Below, piece by piece: positions 36,401-47,980 of a DNA stretch of 64,000 nt. Both the position numbers and the translations under genes were made by a program. Origin of the DNA: Thelephora terrestris (lineage: Eukaryota; Basidiomycota; Agaricomycetes; Thelephorales; Thelephoraceae); assembly GCA_015956445.1 (NCBI GenBank), contig WIUZ02000016.1:434001-498000 (forward strand), read 5' to 3'. The notes below the pieces were generated by a model. It was not told where the DNA came from and ran no database searches. It was given only the letters and a program-made list of their open reading frames with translations. Every line of letters starts with the position of its first letter. Position 1 is the first letter of the stretch.

Positions 36401-37345
36401 GAGCACCTCTATTGGCAGAAACAAAGGCAAACGGTGCTTGGGTCAAAGATCGAAGGCCTTCCCGATGGCCATCCCTCCAAGGTCAAATGCATGTTCAGGC
36501 TCTCACGGTTGTTTGGGTCGGTTGGAAATCAAGTAGAAAAAAAACGACTCCTCGTTCATACCCTGGCACTTGGGAGAAAGCAGGGGGTCGGCATTTGGGT
36601 TGCTCTAACATTACAATCATTATCTCTTGTCAATCTACATCTGGGACTCTCCAGGGAAGGGACACAACAGGTGGAAGAAGCATTTGAAATGTTTGGACGG
36701 CTCGGGGACACGGTGCAACAGGCAATTTGTTTGGGGAGGCTCGCTCGGTTGTTGCTCGATGACGATCAACCCGACGCTGCTCAAGACGCTGCATTACGCA
36801 AGATTGAACTTCTCCCGGAGAAAGGCGAAGAACATCATCTCTGCCAATCTCATCGCCTTCTTGGCCATATTCTTCATTCCAAGGGAGAGAAAGAAATGGC
36901 CCTTGAACATTTCGAGACGGCCCTCACGATCGCATCCCCTTTCAATTGGCAGGGTCAACTGTTTTTGATTCATCACGAGATGGCGTGGCTCCTTCTCGAT
37001 GACGACAGGTTCGACGACGCAAACACCCACATCGAGCAAGCCAAATCACACGCAGTTGACAGCGCATTCTACCTGGGTCACGGGATGGAGATGCAGGCTC
37101 GGATTTGGCATCGGCAATGCAGGCCAGAAGCTGCGAGGGCTGAGATTCTGCGTGCATTCGAGGTCTTTCAGAAGCTTGGGTTGGTGAAGGAGGTGGAACG
37201 CTGTAGAATGCTCCTCCAACAGATCGAAAAAGCAATGGGAAGCCAGGTATCAAATGAAGCAGGTTCTGGTGGTAAGTTTTGTAGCTGCAATGCTGCTTCC
37301 CACCCCCGTTAACCCTGTCTCATCTTAGCCTACAGTGCGCCCTAA
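33480..37345 (+). repeat. Direct repeat unit C (upstream block plus NLR-4)
   Basis: Third, shorter copy of the repeat: the upstream block 33480-34553 (no gene seen; matches 6664-7779 and 13431-14586) and NLR-4. The DUF6535 and AAA pseudogenes seen in units A and B are absent after NLR-4, so the unit ends near the NLR 3' end or was cut short there. Confidence 0.82.
34554..37345 (+). CDS. NLR-4: intact class II NB-ARC/TPR receptor
   Basis: Best preserved class II gene, about 844 residues. Proposed exons: 34554-34721, 34778-34801, 34849-34973, 35024-35162, 35213-37271 and 37329-37345. Residues 1-152 are an N-terminal GTSGPGGRAG stretch followed by a coiled-coil-like region (EIRRLN, EELARSGLG, DKLQGLSDRIENVGRM, DVFALIDGIRDTVADC). 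NB-ARC begins after SIPGESPPPAPRDFFGRE, with P-loop GAGGIGKT near residue 196, [38 protein letters not shown], and MLAPIRDYL at the MHD position. Six TPR-like repeats of ~40 residues follow. The terminal intron leads to a short AYSAP tail. It lacks the transposons of NLR-3. Likely cytosolic; the ligand is unknown. Confidence 0.87.
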
Positions 37346-38086
37346 CTGAAAACTATCGAAGCGTTCAGGTGAACTGGAGGGCTATTTATGCCTGAACACA
37401 ATAATTTTCTCCCTCTTTTTCGATATGGATCGTATATTACCTAACTACGGATCTGTCTGAATGCCCAGTGACTATCAAGAGACCTTTCTGGATGGTACAG
37501 AGAGGTGTCACTGTTGACCATGCCACCGTTCCCTGACCGCCCACCCGCGCCCATAATGCAGGCCGTGGGATACGATCAGCCAGTGGCATACCGCACACTC
37601 GTTTGCCTCCCCAGTCACATTCCAGAACTGGTGACCTTCTGAAGAAGCACAAGTGGATTTACTGGCCAGACGTACATAACCCTACTATACGCTTCGAGCC
37701 AGGTGATTCGAGAATGGGCCCGGGATCTTCCGTTACTAGCCTGTGTCTTATCGAAACCATTGGCATAGCCGCTTCTCCTCTGGTATGGACCTTCTCCATG
37801 AATTTCGAGACTGATTGAGATGGTCTGCATCTTATGTGTCATCCTTCTGCTAGATCCCCATCCTTCACAGCGATAGTGTTAGTCAACTTCCGGCTGGCTA
37901 GGGCGGTTTTATTAATGGTGTGGATAGCGTCTACAGTGCGTTCAAAACCATCGGACTTTTTTGTTTAATTATGGGGTGCGTGGCGTGTCATGATGGCCGC
38001 TCATATTTACGAAGGTTCTGGTATTTCATCGGTCCTCGGCGCGTGTCACACACACTCCTGCCCCGCGACCAACACAAGTTTCAACA
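37346..38086. other. Intergenic, NLR-4 3' flank and NLR-5 promoter
   Basis: No convincing gene on either strand. Short frames here are below 76 codons and have no recognisable motif. The region must hold the NLR-4 terminator and the NLR-5 promoter, but I see no diagnostic element. Confidence 0.5.
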
Positions 38087-41000
38087 ATGGCCACACAGGT
38101 CCAGCGACAGGATGGGCGGGGCAGAGTCCTCTCGTCGTTGAATGTAGCCATCGGCACTTTGGACCCCGAGAAGCATGCCTCACTCATGATACCACTCAAG
38201 GCCATTTCCGGTTCTGCGCGCATCCTCCTCATCGCGATCAGAGTTAGTACCTCCAGTCCTTGCTGGACGATGGCTGGCTGATCCACACAGGACTCGATGA
38301 TCAATAACACCGGTTATGTCGAGCTGGGACTAGCCTGCGCCGATATCTGCAGAGTCCTTGAGCGGGGGACGAACGGCAGAGAACCAAATCAGATCAGTCG
38401 GCCTGTGTATGAGGCAATCGAGCGACTTACATTGTGAGCTGAGACAGTGTTGTACACACAGAGCAATTCGCTTATCGGGTTCTTGATCTCAGTGTCGTGG
38501 CCGAAATCCAGAGGAGGGTCGTAAAACAGGGCAAACGAAATGCGATCTATCGTGTTTTCAAACTGAGGGGCGATAAACACAGGTTTTCCACCTGGAAACT
38601 GGAGCTCGACAAGGCCCTTCGTGCTTTTAACGTACGTTCCGTCGGTTTTGTCTACTCGCCGCTAAACGTTTTCCTCCAGACCGAACTTTCGATACTCACG
38701 CATCTGGTTGTTTCTGATGTTCGCCGTGATGTCGTAAACACCCAGGCCATGGTTTCTGACGTCCGATGCGACATTTCGAAGACAAACGCCATCGTGTCCG
38801 CCGGTGCCACGAACACACACACCGCCCTTGCCAACATGCACAATGTGATCCTCCAGGGTGTCGCAAACACCGAAGTAATCATTTCAAAGCTTCAAAACAA
38901 TGTTTCAGGGGCACCAGGAACCGTCTCCAGTGTCCAGGGTCCTTTGGTAGAGAACAAGGAAGAAAGAGATTCGTCGGTAAGTAACGCTCGTATTCCACCC
39001 CTCACCAAATGCATGCTTATCATCTCCTAGGCTCAAACCAGGTCCGCATTCTCAGGCATCGATGGATCTTACATCTTACATCTGCGTCTAGTATACTTGG
39101 GGAGTCCCCGCCCCCGCCACCGAGAGCCTGTTTCGGGCGCGACGAATTGATTGAGAAGATCGTCGGTTTCGCGGAAAGTCTTACCCCAACCGCTCTCATC
39201 GGTCCTGGCGGGATCGGCAAGACCTCAATCGCCACAACGATTCTTCACCACGAACGTATCAAGGAACGATTCGGCCAAAACCGTCGATTTATTCGTTGCG
39301 ACCAATTCCCCGCCTCGCTCACTCACTTCCTCCGCCGACTCTCAGAAGTCACGGGCGCAGACGTACAAAACCCTGAGGACCTCGCTTCCTTACGCCCGCA
39401 CCTATCGGCGTCCGGAGAGATGTTCGTCGTACTCGATAATGCAGAGTCTATCCTCGACCCACGGGGAGCCGATGCTCAGGAGATATACAAAGTAGCGAAG
39501 GAATTAAGTTGCTTCCCCAACATTTCTTTGTGCATTACTTCCCGCATCTCGACCATCCCTCCCGACTGCGAGACCCTTGAAATCCCGACGCTGTCGATGG
39601 AGGCCGCGCGCAACACGTTCTATCGCATCTGCAAGTACGAACGGTCCGATTTGATTGATCGCATCCTAACCCAGCTCGACTTCCATCCGCTCTCGGTCAC
39701 TCTACTCGCTACCGTCGCACTTCACAACAAGTGGAGTCCCGATCGGCTCGTAGGGGAATGGGAACGGCGGCGGATTGATGTGCTGCAGACGGAGCACAAC
39801 GAAAGCCTCGCCGCAACGATCGAACTTTCACTCGCCGCCCCGATGTTTCAAGACCTCGGCCCGGACGCTCGAGGGCTTCTTGGAATGATCGCCTTCTTTC
39901 CACAAGGCGTCGATGAGAAAAACCTCGACTGGTTGTTCCCCACCATTTCCAACAGAGCCGTCATTTTCGACAGGTTCTGCATCCTTTCTCTAACGCACCG
40001 AGTCAACGGATTCCTCACGATGCTTGCGCCACTTCGCGACTATCTTTCTCCCCGGGATCCTAGGGCCTCCCCACTCCTCTGCACGACAAAGCAACGTTAC
40101 TTCACCCGAATGTCAGTCGACCTCGACAACCCCACCACGCCTGGATTCAAAGAAGCGCAGTGGATCACATCAGAGGATGTGAACGTCGAGCACCTGCTCG
40201 ACGTCTTCACAACCGTCGACACCAGCTCGGAGGATGTCTGGAAAGCCTGCGCCGACTTCATAAGGCACATCTTTTGGCATAAAAAGCGGCCCATCGTTCT
40301 CAGACCGAACATAGAGAGGCTCCCGGATAGCCACCCCTGGAAGCCCGAATGCCTGCTCGAGCTCTCACAACTGTTTCGCTCACTCGGAGACACTGCGAAC
40401 AACAAAGAGGTCCTCACTCGCACCTTGACCCTCTGGAGAGGACGGGAGGACGGATACCGGATCGCACAGGCGTTGGTGTTCCTGGCTTACACGAATCGAA
40501 CCCTCAACTGTCTCAAGGAGGCGATTTCGCAGGCGGAGGAAGCGTTGGAAGTCTGCGAACGCCTGGAGGTCGTTACCATGAAGCCGCACGTTTTGCGATG
40601 CCTGGCTTGGATGTTGCGAGATGACGACCAACTCGACGCCGCCGAAGCGGTCACACAGCGAGCCGTCGACGCTTTTCGGGATCGGGGCGAGCAATATGGG
40701 GTTTGTCAAAGTTACCGCACCCTCGCCGGGATTTGTCTCCACAAAGGCAAGGTCGAAGAAGCTGTCGACTACTTCAATTCGGCGCTCGAGATCGCGTCCG
40801 CCACCCAATGCAACAGGGAACTGTTTTGGAACCATTATTGCTTGGCGGAACTGTTCTTCGATCAGGAACGATTCGATGAGGCTCACGCTCACGCCGAACT
40901 CGCCAAATCGCACTCGGGGGACGACTCGTTTACATTGGGCCGAGGGATGCAGCTGCAAGCCACGTTTTTGCATAAACGACAGAGGCTCGAAGAAGCGGAC

Positions 41001-41211
41001 GCCGAGGTTTCAAAGGCGATTGAGGTGTTTGAGCGGATAGGGAATAAGACGGAAGTGGAGAAATGCAGAAATCTGCTTCGAGATATCCGGAAGGACTTGA
41101 ACGAGCGAGTCGATATTACTCTTGAATCAGGCGGCGATGGTGAGTTTTCCATAATGACATTGCTTCCTACCGGTATCGATTCCTCTTTTTCCAGGTAGGG
41201 CCCGCGAGTGA
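38087..41211 (+). CDS. NLR-5: divergent intact class I receptor
   Basis: About 936 residues. Proposed exons: 38087-38242, 38291-38433, 38493-38631, 38680-38976, micro-exon 39031-39041, 39092-41139 and 41195-41211. The N-terminal domain (AISGSARILLIAIR, LGLACADICRVLERG, KQGKRNAIYRVFK) keeps the class I exon lengths, but exon 4 is 297 nt instead of 81-93. It carries a repeated motif VSDVRRDVVNTQAM / VSDVRCDISKTNAI and related heptad-like text, a likely extended coiled coil. NB-ARC has P-loop GPGGIGKT, FVVLDNAES, CITSR, HPLSVTLLA, FFPQGVDEKNLDWLF and MLAPLRDYL. Six TPR-like repeats follow, e.g. CLAWMLRDDDQLDAAEAV. It is the most divergent NB-ARC/TPR body in the cluster and is probably an older paralogue. 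Confidence 0.85.
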
Positions 41212-42076
41212 CGACATCAAATTTGTCCCCCAGGCTCCCTTCGTCTCACCGTATCCCCGGTCCTTGCTTCCTGAAACGATATTTCTTTATTTTTTCCTAG
41301 CTTTTTTTTATCACCTCTGTGGGGCAGAGGGAGACAACAAAGGATCCCTTGAAGGGACGTTGTGCTTCCGTTCGTTCTCATTTTCCCTTGATTCTCATAG
41401 ACTCCCCTTGTTTATTTCGTTTTCGATCTTTTTTCTCTGCAGGATACATCACTGACTTGAAACGATTCACATAAATGGTCTTTTGGGAAAGTGGGAAGGT
41501 GTAAAAAGACGAAAGTAAGGCCTTTGACCTATCGGTCATGCGGCAACGGCGGTTTGTTTAATGTCGTCGTCGCAACCTCCTGCCAGCAGCGAGGCCTTGG
41601 GGCGCTGCGCTCAACCTGCCTTCCTGGGGGATTCTCATGACGTCCGTTCGTCTCTCAGACTTACCTCCACCTTCCTTCAATCAGGATACCGCTGTTGATT
41701 AAGAGACAAATTGATTCCGTGCACATTCACATACCGTACAAAAGTCAGATCGAGCTAGAGGAAGCGTCATAATTTTTCCCTACAACGGCGTTCAGTTCAC
41801 GACTGCTTCCCTGGGCGTGACCTTTTTGGAACTCTGCCACCCGGGTTCTGTGACATTTTAGATGCGAGGAGTTGGGGGGAACTGACGGCGTTGTGCGTGG
41901 CTGCTCCTCAAAGCGTATGGTCACAGTATGCGTCGCACCGGTCATCGAGAGGCAGCTTAGTGCTCAGGGAAATCCTGGGGAAAGAGAGGAGCACAGGGTG
42001 TTCTGGTACAAAACGAGGAAAATATTTGGGGTGATCGGCGAAATCCGTCGCTGACGTTTCATCATACGGCGACTTC
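41212..42076. other. Intergenic between NLR-5 and NLR-6
   Basis: No gene recognised. The right part (about 41980-42076) resembles sequence upstream of NLR-1 and, inverted, upstream of NLR-7, including GGTGATCGGCGAAATCCGTCG. The left part is T-rich 3' flank of NLR-5. Confidence 0.5.
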
Positions 42077-42132
42077 TGCTTGTAATGAGACACGCCGTGG
42101 CCACTACATCGACCGCCTATATCTAGCGTTCG
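42077..42132 (+). promoter_or_regulatory. Conserved block upstream of NLR-6
   Basis: Shares GAGACACGCCGTGG and GACCGCC..ATCTAGCGTTCGG with the blocks before NLR-1 and NLR-7 and ends 60 bases before the NLR-6 start codon. Likely core promoter or 5' leader of class I genes. Confidence 0.4.
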
Positions 42133-42192
42133 GATGTTACCTCACTGCCTTCGTGCCCTACTATTTCCTCTCGACTGACACGTGTTTCGACA

Positions 42193-45100
42193 ATGGCCAC
42201 AAACTGCTCACATCCGAGTCTGACGGAAGGACACGATAGGGCGCTGACCGCATCCATTGAAACTCTAAATCTCGCTGAGCAGAACTCGGGCATCAGACCA
42301 GCCCAGACGGTTTTTGGTTCAGCCGGCGTTCTTTTGGCCACGATTAGGGTAACTTCCCCCGCTCTGCGATGATAACCTTCTTTTTCATATCAATTTTGTT
42401 AGGACTCGGCGGCCAATGACCAAGAGTATGTTAAGCTCGGGCTATCCTGCGCCAATGTATGTCGAGCTCTCGACCGGGGGTTGAATGGGAGACGAACGGA
42501 GGACCTCAGCGGATGCCTCCTTGGGGCGATCGATACATTGACAACGTGAGTTGAACCAGCAACGAGTACGTCGAGCGACCCAGTTTATGAGATAACAATC
42601 GCAGGACTGTGGCAGCGATCCAGAATGCCATCATACAGCAGGGTAAACAAGGCCCAGCCTCACCTCCCTTCCACACGAAGCACGATAAAGAGAAGATCGC
42701 CGCTTGGGGGAGGGACCTAGATAGGATTCTCCTTATCTTCAACGTGCGTCCAGTTGGCCCCGTTCGACAATCACTCATACTTTCGCCTTCAGACTGAGCT
42801 GTCAATCAACAACCACGTGATGCTTTTGGATATCCGTCGTGATGTGCAGACAGGTCAGGGGAGCGCCGATGGCCGGACTCAATCAGTGAGCACGACTTTC
42901 TATCTATCGACAATCAAGCGTTGATCGTCCATTAGATCCAAGGAAGGTCAGTGCTCGCTGGCATCAGGTGGATCCACAGTCTTAGGTTCCAGTAGTATCC
43001 CTCTTGGAGAATTGCCTCCCCCGGCGCCGAAGGCCTTTTTCGGACGCGGCGCGTTAATCGAGGAGGTTGTCAGTCACGTTGCAAAGCTCGAGTCCATCGC
43101 TATCATTGGCGCAGGGGGGATCGGGAAGACTTCGATTGCCTTCACTGTCCTCCACGACGACCGCATCAAGGCACGTTTCGGAGACAACCGTCGATTCATC
43201 CGCTGTGAGCAGTTCCTCGCTTCGCGTGTTCATTTTCTCTCCCGACTGTCCAAGGTTATAGGTGCGGGGGTCGAAAACCCTGAGGATCTGGTACCCCTGC
43301 GTCCCTTTCTTTCCTCCAAGGAGACACTCATAGTCCTTGACAACGCCGAGTCAATTCTCGATCCTCAAGGACCAAATCACAGAGAGATCTACGCAGTGGT
43401 GGACGAACTCTGCCAATTCAAAACCGTATGCCTCTGTATCACTTCCCGCATTACAACGGTCCCACGGTACTGCAAACGCCCACAAATCCCAACATTATCA
43501 ACGGAGGCCGCGCGCGAAATCTTCTACGGCATCTACGGTAACGGCGAGCGGTCTAACACGATCGACAACCTCCTCCAGCGCTTGGACTTTCATGCGCTCT
43601 CGATAACGCTACTCGCCACCACCGCATCTGACAATGTATGGGATCACGATCGACTGGCCAAGGAGTGGGACGAACAACGGGCACAGGTGCTTCGGACGGA
43701 TCAAAATGAGAGCCTGGCAGCAACGATCGAGTTATCGCTCACCTCTCCAATGTTCCGAAAACTTGGCCCTGACGCCCATGACCTTCTCGGAGTGGTCGCT
43801 TTCTTTCCACAGGGTGTGGGTGGGTAAAACCTCGACTGGCTTTTCCCCGCCATCCCTGGCAGAGCAAACATCTTCGACAAGTTCTGCGCTCTCTCGTTAA
43901 CGCACCGAAGCGGTGGTTTCATCACGATGTTGGCGCCGATACGGGACTACTTCCGTCCCCGAGACCCAAATGCATCTCCGCTCCTCTGTGCGACCAGGGA
44001 TCATTACTTCACCCGGTTGTCCGTCAACCCCGATCCTGACCGATCCAGATTTGGAGAAACACAGTGGATTGTTCCCGAGGATGTGAACATTGAGCACCTC
44101 CTCGACATCTTCACGTCCATTGACGCAGGTGCAGTCAATGTCTGGGATGCTTGCGGCAACTTCCTACACCACCTATATTGGCATAAACCACAGCAAACCA
44201 CGTTGGGGACAAAGATTGAAGGCCTTCCTGATGGTCATCCCTCGAAGGCTAAATGCCTGCTCGAGCTCGCACAGTTGTCCGGAGCAATTGGTAACGATGC
44301 TGAACGCAAACGCCTCCTCATCCACACCTTAACCCTTGAGCGAGAGCGGGGAAATGACTTTGGGGTTGCTGAAACGCTGCAATCTCTGTCTTACGCAAAC
44401 CGGTACCTAGGAGTCTATAAGGAAGGGATAGAACAGGCGAAGGAAGCATTTGAAATGTTCGAACGGCTCGGGGACACACGGGAACAAGTTGTTTGTTTGG
44501 ATAGCCTCGCTTCATTGTTTCTTCAGGACAGCCAGCTCGATGCCGCAGAAGACACCGCGTTAGGCAAAATTAGTCTCCTCCCGGAGAAAGGCCAAGAGTT
44601 TAATCTCTGCCAATCTCATCGCCTTCTTGGCAAGATATATCGTCGCAAGGGAGATAAGGACAAGGCCGTTCATCATTTCAACTCAGCCCTGACGATCGCG
44701 TTCCCTTCCAATTGGCAAGGTGAACTATTTTGGATTCATTACGAGATGGCAGAGATGTTTCGTGATGAAGGGGAGTTCGACGACGCAAATGCCCACATCG
44801 AACGAGCCAAATCGCTCACGGCTGACAACGCATACAACATGGGTTGCGGGATGGAGATGCAGGCTCACATCTGGTATCGGCAACACAGGCTGGAGGATGC
44901 GAGGTTTGAGGCGCTGGGCGCACTCGAGATCTATGAGAGGCTTGGGGCAGCGAAGGATGTGGGTGGCTGCCAGCGTCTCTTCCAAATGATTGAACAAGCG
45001 ATGGAAAGCTTGTCTGTCTCAAGTGGATTAGGCTCAGACGGTGAGTTTCCTGGCCACGATTCCATCCCTTACCCTGCTGATTCTGACCCACCTTAGCGTA

Positions 45101-45338
45101 TTGGACAGCACCCAGCACCCCAGTGGAAGGCCTTCAAGAATTTGACTGGGGACCTGCACGGCAGTGTCCCACCCCTGAACGCAATATCGCTCCTTCTCTT
45201 TTTTTCTCAAGGAAGTTCTCTGTCGTGCTAGCTGGTCGATTGTGTTCATTCATTGCCGTATGTGTTATCGCTTTGCTTTTCGCCGTTGATGTGTGCCATG
45301 TACCCTCTGACCACACGTTCCGCCGGTCGGCTTGTTAG
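42193..45338 (+). pseudogene. NLR-6: class I receptor with in-frame stop and hydrophobic tail
   Basis: Exons 42193-42348, 42403-42545, 42605-42743, 42793-42885, micro-exon 42936-42946, 42996-45040 and 45097-45338, with the same lengths as NLR-1 through the 2045-nt main exon. It has [22 protein letters not shown] and six TPR-like repeats. At 43825-43827 a TAA follows FFPQGVGG where relatives read GVGEKNLDW; the frame is otherwise open on both sides. The change also creates GGGTAAAA, a donor-like site, and an AG 39 bases on would skip the stop in frame, so a working product is conceivable. After the terminal intron the frame runs on through what is 3' UTR in relatives, adding about 80 residues with a hydrophobic segment CSFIAVCVIALLFAVDVC. 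Whether it is a pseudogene or a modified gene is undecided. Confidence 0.75.
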
Positions 45339-46608
45339 GATCTCTCCTTTCTTTTCTTTTCATTACTCGTTTACTCTTCAGGTGTAGAATACCTTTGTTG
45401 CGCGTCGTGGACGTTTCGCTATCATCTCCATTCTATTCTCTCACGATTGTAAATTAGACCTGATTCACTGTTCGACTGAAGGCTGACGGCGATCTGGTGA
45501 AAAGTGTAAGAACGATGACCGCAAAAGGTACGTACTCGTGACTCGGCATCCGCGCAGTATGCAGGACTTTATAGACCATACGGGACCCTCGTCGCGCCAC
45601 GCAGCAGATATCTTTTGCTACCTCTTTCTGAGTTATGGATCGACAGCACGATTTGTTCCAATCTTCGTTGTGCATCTCACAGTCAAAAATACCGCAAGAT
45701 TCGGCGATGATGTGCAGTGTTGAGCTAAAACCGTTCACTGTCAGCCGCTTGAGACAAGGGAAAGTAATCGGATCACATACCTACGCCTGAATGCCTGAAC
45801 AAATGGCATGTTCTAGTCACAGAACCATCGCTACCACAAAATACCAACTCTTCTTAGGAGAGATACACAGGGGAAGGATTTGAACGTGGTAACGGGGAGT
45901 ATCCGCGACGAGCTCTGCGGAAGGCATTGACGGCACTGTGTAAAATTCTCGCGAGGTCCCAGAGCTGTCGCCCTTAGGATGTTCGATGCATCCCGGGGGT
46001 TAAAGTTGGGCGAACCTCACTAACGAGGTGACGGTGAGGCAAACGTGCTGAAGTGATGCGAATATGTACCTGTGACTGCCGAAATTTGCGTCTCACCGGA
46101 AGGCTCGTGCTAATCCTGTGTTCATCGCCAGAAGTTCCTCGCGTGAAATTATCTGCTCAGCGGTGCAGCTCGCGTGGCAGAACGAAAGCCTCACGTGACA
46201 TCGTACACAGCATTGAGCTCGGCCAAAATCCAGCCGAAATGAGGTGCTCCGACGACAGTCACAAAGCCCTAGGCCCTGTTCTTCTTCTCATGTGACCAGA
46301 AACGCGTGGGGTGATTTAGGAGGGAAAAGATATGGCCGCTGCCAGTAGTGGGTAAGCCAAAAGTTCACTGGCTAGCAAAGAATTGATGACGTTTGACAAA
46401 GAGACTGTGCACCAGGTTTTTCTTTTGCGGAAAACGTAGTTCTGGTGTGGTGGAGAATGGAACCCGTCATGGCGATGCATACTGAGGCCCTCAGATCGTC
46501 ACCGGATCGACTCACCGCCTCGCGCCGCGTGCCTATATCTGCAAACCCCAAAGCTCGCCTGGAAAGGCCTAAATCGCTATTCCCACCCTCCCTACTTACA
46601 AAGCTCTC
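45339..46608. other. Intergenic; no gene recognised
   Basis: The first part (to about 45500) is NLR 3' flank, matching inverted sequence near 50290-50460 downstream of NLR-7. The rest holds only short open frames without motifs. It includes the promoter of the gene starting at 46609; upstream exons encoding a signal peptide for that gene cannot be excluded. Confidence 0.45.
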
Positions 46609-47591
46609 ATGGTCTACGTTCCCGGCATAACCAAGGCTCTCGTTCGACGCAAAGGAGGAGGCAAGAACAAGGGCGGCAAATCCAGTCCAAGCACCTCTTC
46701 ATCCAAAAAGTCTCCGAAGAGCACCCGCAATCTCCCGTTGGGAAAGAAGTCGGCGACGATGTACGGAAATGGTGGTGGGCCCGTCAGGACGATACCGTCG
46801 GGCGTCTTCGCGGGGAGGACCGTGGGTGGTGGAACCCGAGCTGATGTCTACGGAAACAGGTTCGCCTGAGCCGTCTTTTGTCTCTCGATGAGCTTATTTT
46901 CACAATGATCTGCTTGTTCACAGGAAATACGGAAGCGGTTACCCTGGGTACCCCATTGGCGTAGCCGGGTACGGATTCCCGTACTTTTTCTGGCCTTTGA
47001 CTTTTGGCGGGAACGGTGCATACTACGTTCACAGCAACGAGGTGAGCGCAGCCAGCTCCTCTCGTTTGGTGATCACTCATGGCATCTTGACAGTACGGAA
47101 GTCCGGATAATACTACTCGGCCTGGAGGCCCAATGTTCACGTCAACGTACGCGTCGAACACTCAAAACACGACGTTCTATTTTGTCGCAGATAATGACAC
47201 CGCGACCGCCATGGTTCCTATCATCCAGCAGAATTGCTCGTCAGTCCTGGATTCGGGTGTCTCCAATACGCCGGTACCCTACAATCTTAGTGACCCCAAC
47301 GCGCCTAAACCCGAGCAAGCTGTCCAGTACTACCGGGCCAGCAGCGCTGCGTTGATGCTCGCGGGGTATAACAACACCGCTCAATTATCAGATAACACGA
47401 GTCTACCGGACACGCCTCTCCCCACGAACATCGATACGGACCTGCTGGCGTGTCTGAACCGGACGATCGGCGTGGCTATCCCTCTCGTTGACGGTGCGAA
47501 TCCTGCCGCGTGGAATTTTGGCGTCACCTTGAGCGTGTACACGATAAGCGGCTTCTGGGTTTTGCACCACGTTCTCTCTGGGATATTATGA
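46609..47591 (+). CDS. Gly/Tyr-rich protein of unnamed basidiomycete family
   Basis: Three exons, 46609-46859, 46924-47041 and 47094-47591, encode about 288 residues. Residues 1-45 are basic and Ser/Gly/Lys-rich (RRKGGGKNKGGK, SSKKSPKS). Residues 60-125 are Gly/Tyr/Phe-rich with GRTVGGGTRADVYG, YGSGYPGYPIG and GFPYFFWPLTFGG. Then comes NTTRPGGPMFTS and a globular half with PEQAVQYYRASSAALMLAGY and TDLLACLNRTIGVAIPLV. The last ~20 residues are hydrophobic (GVTLSVYTISGFWVLHH) and could be a GPI signal or membrane anchor. Several N-x-S/T sites suggest a secreted or surface glycoprotein. I recall similar unnamed proteins in many Agaricomycetes; no function is known to me. The start may be further upstream. 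It is single-copy here, between the two NLR arrays. Confidence 0.78.
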
Positions 47592-47980
47592 TTCCGGTAT
47601 AATCTATGCGATCTACCCCCCTCCGATTTTCGTCACCCATACCCTCGTCCGTCGTGTGTACATTTGTATTATCAACGTTAGCATTAATAATTAATAACCG
47701 GAGTGGACGGCTGCGTGAGCGGTAGATATTCAGACCATGGTTAAACGCGTAGGCTTGATTTCTTACCGCAGATCTTGCATTTAATTTGGTCGGGCCGGGT
47801 CAGAGGAAAGATTTATGGAATTATGCAACACGAGCTTGAGGCTGAAAACCAGAAGGATGTGTTTGCGGTAGCAACATACAGCGAAATCAGCTCATCGTCT
47901 GGCAAGCGCCGAAACGACCTGACTTCTCTTGTTCCCTCATTCTACTTATCCTCAACGTCCTCGCTGCAGATGGATTAGCT
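47592..47980. other. Short intergenic stretch
   Basis: No gene seen between the Gly/Tyr-rich gene and the copper-fist gene. AT-rich bases near 47660-47700 may serve as 3' end of the former and the rest as promoter of the latter. Confidence 0.5.

Noticed and set aside
37437-37842. Short frames on both strands after NLR-4
   Set aside because: All under 76 codons, overlapping, without motif or paralogue support.
45870-45960. tRNA-like B-box match (GTTCAAATCC on the - strand)
   Set aside because: No matching A-box and no acceptor or anticodon stems could be folded by eye.
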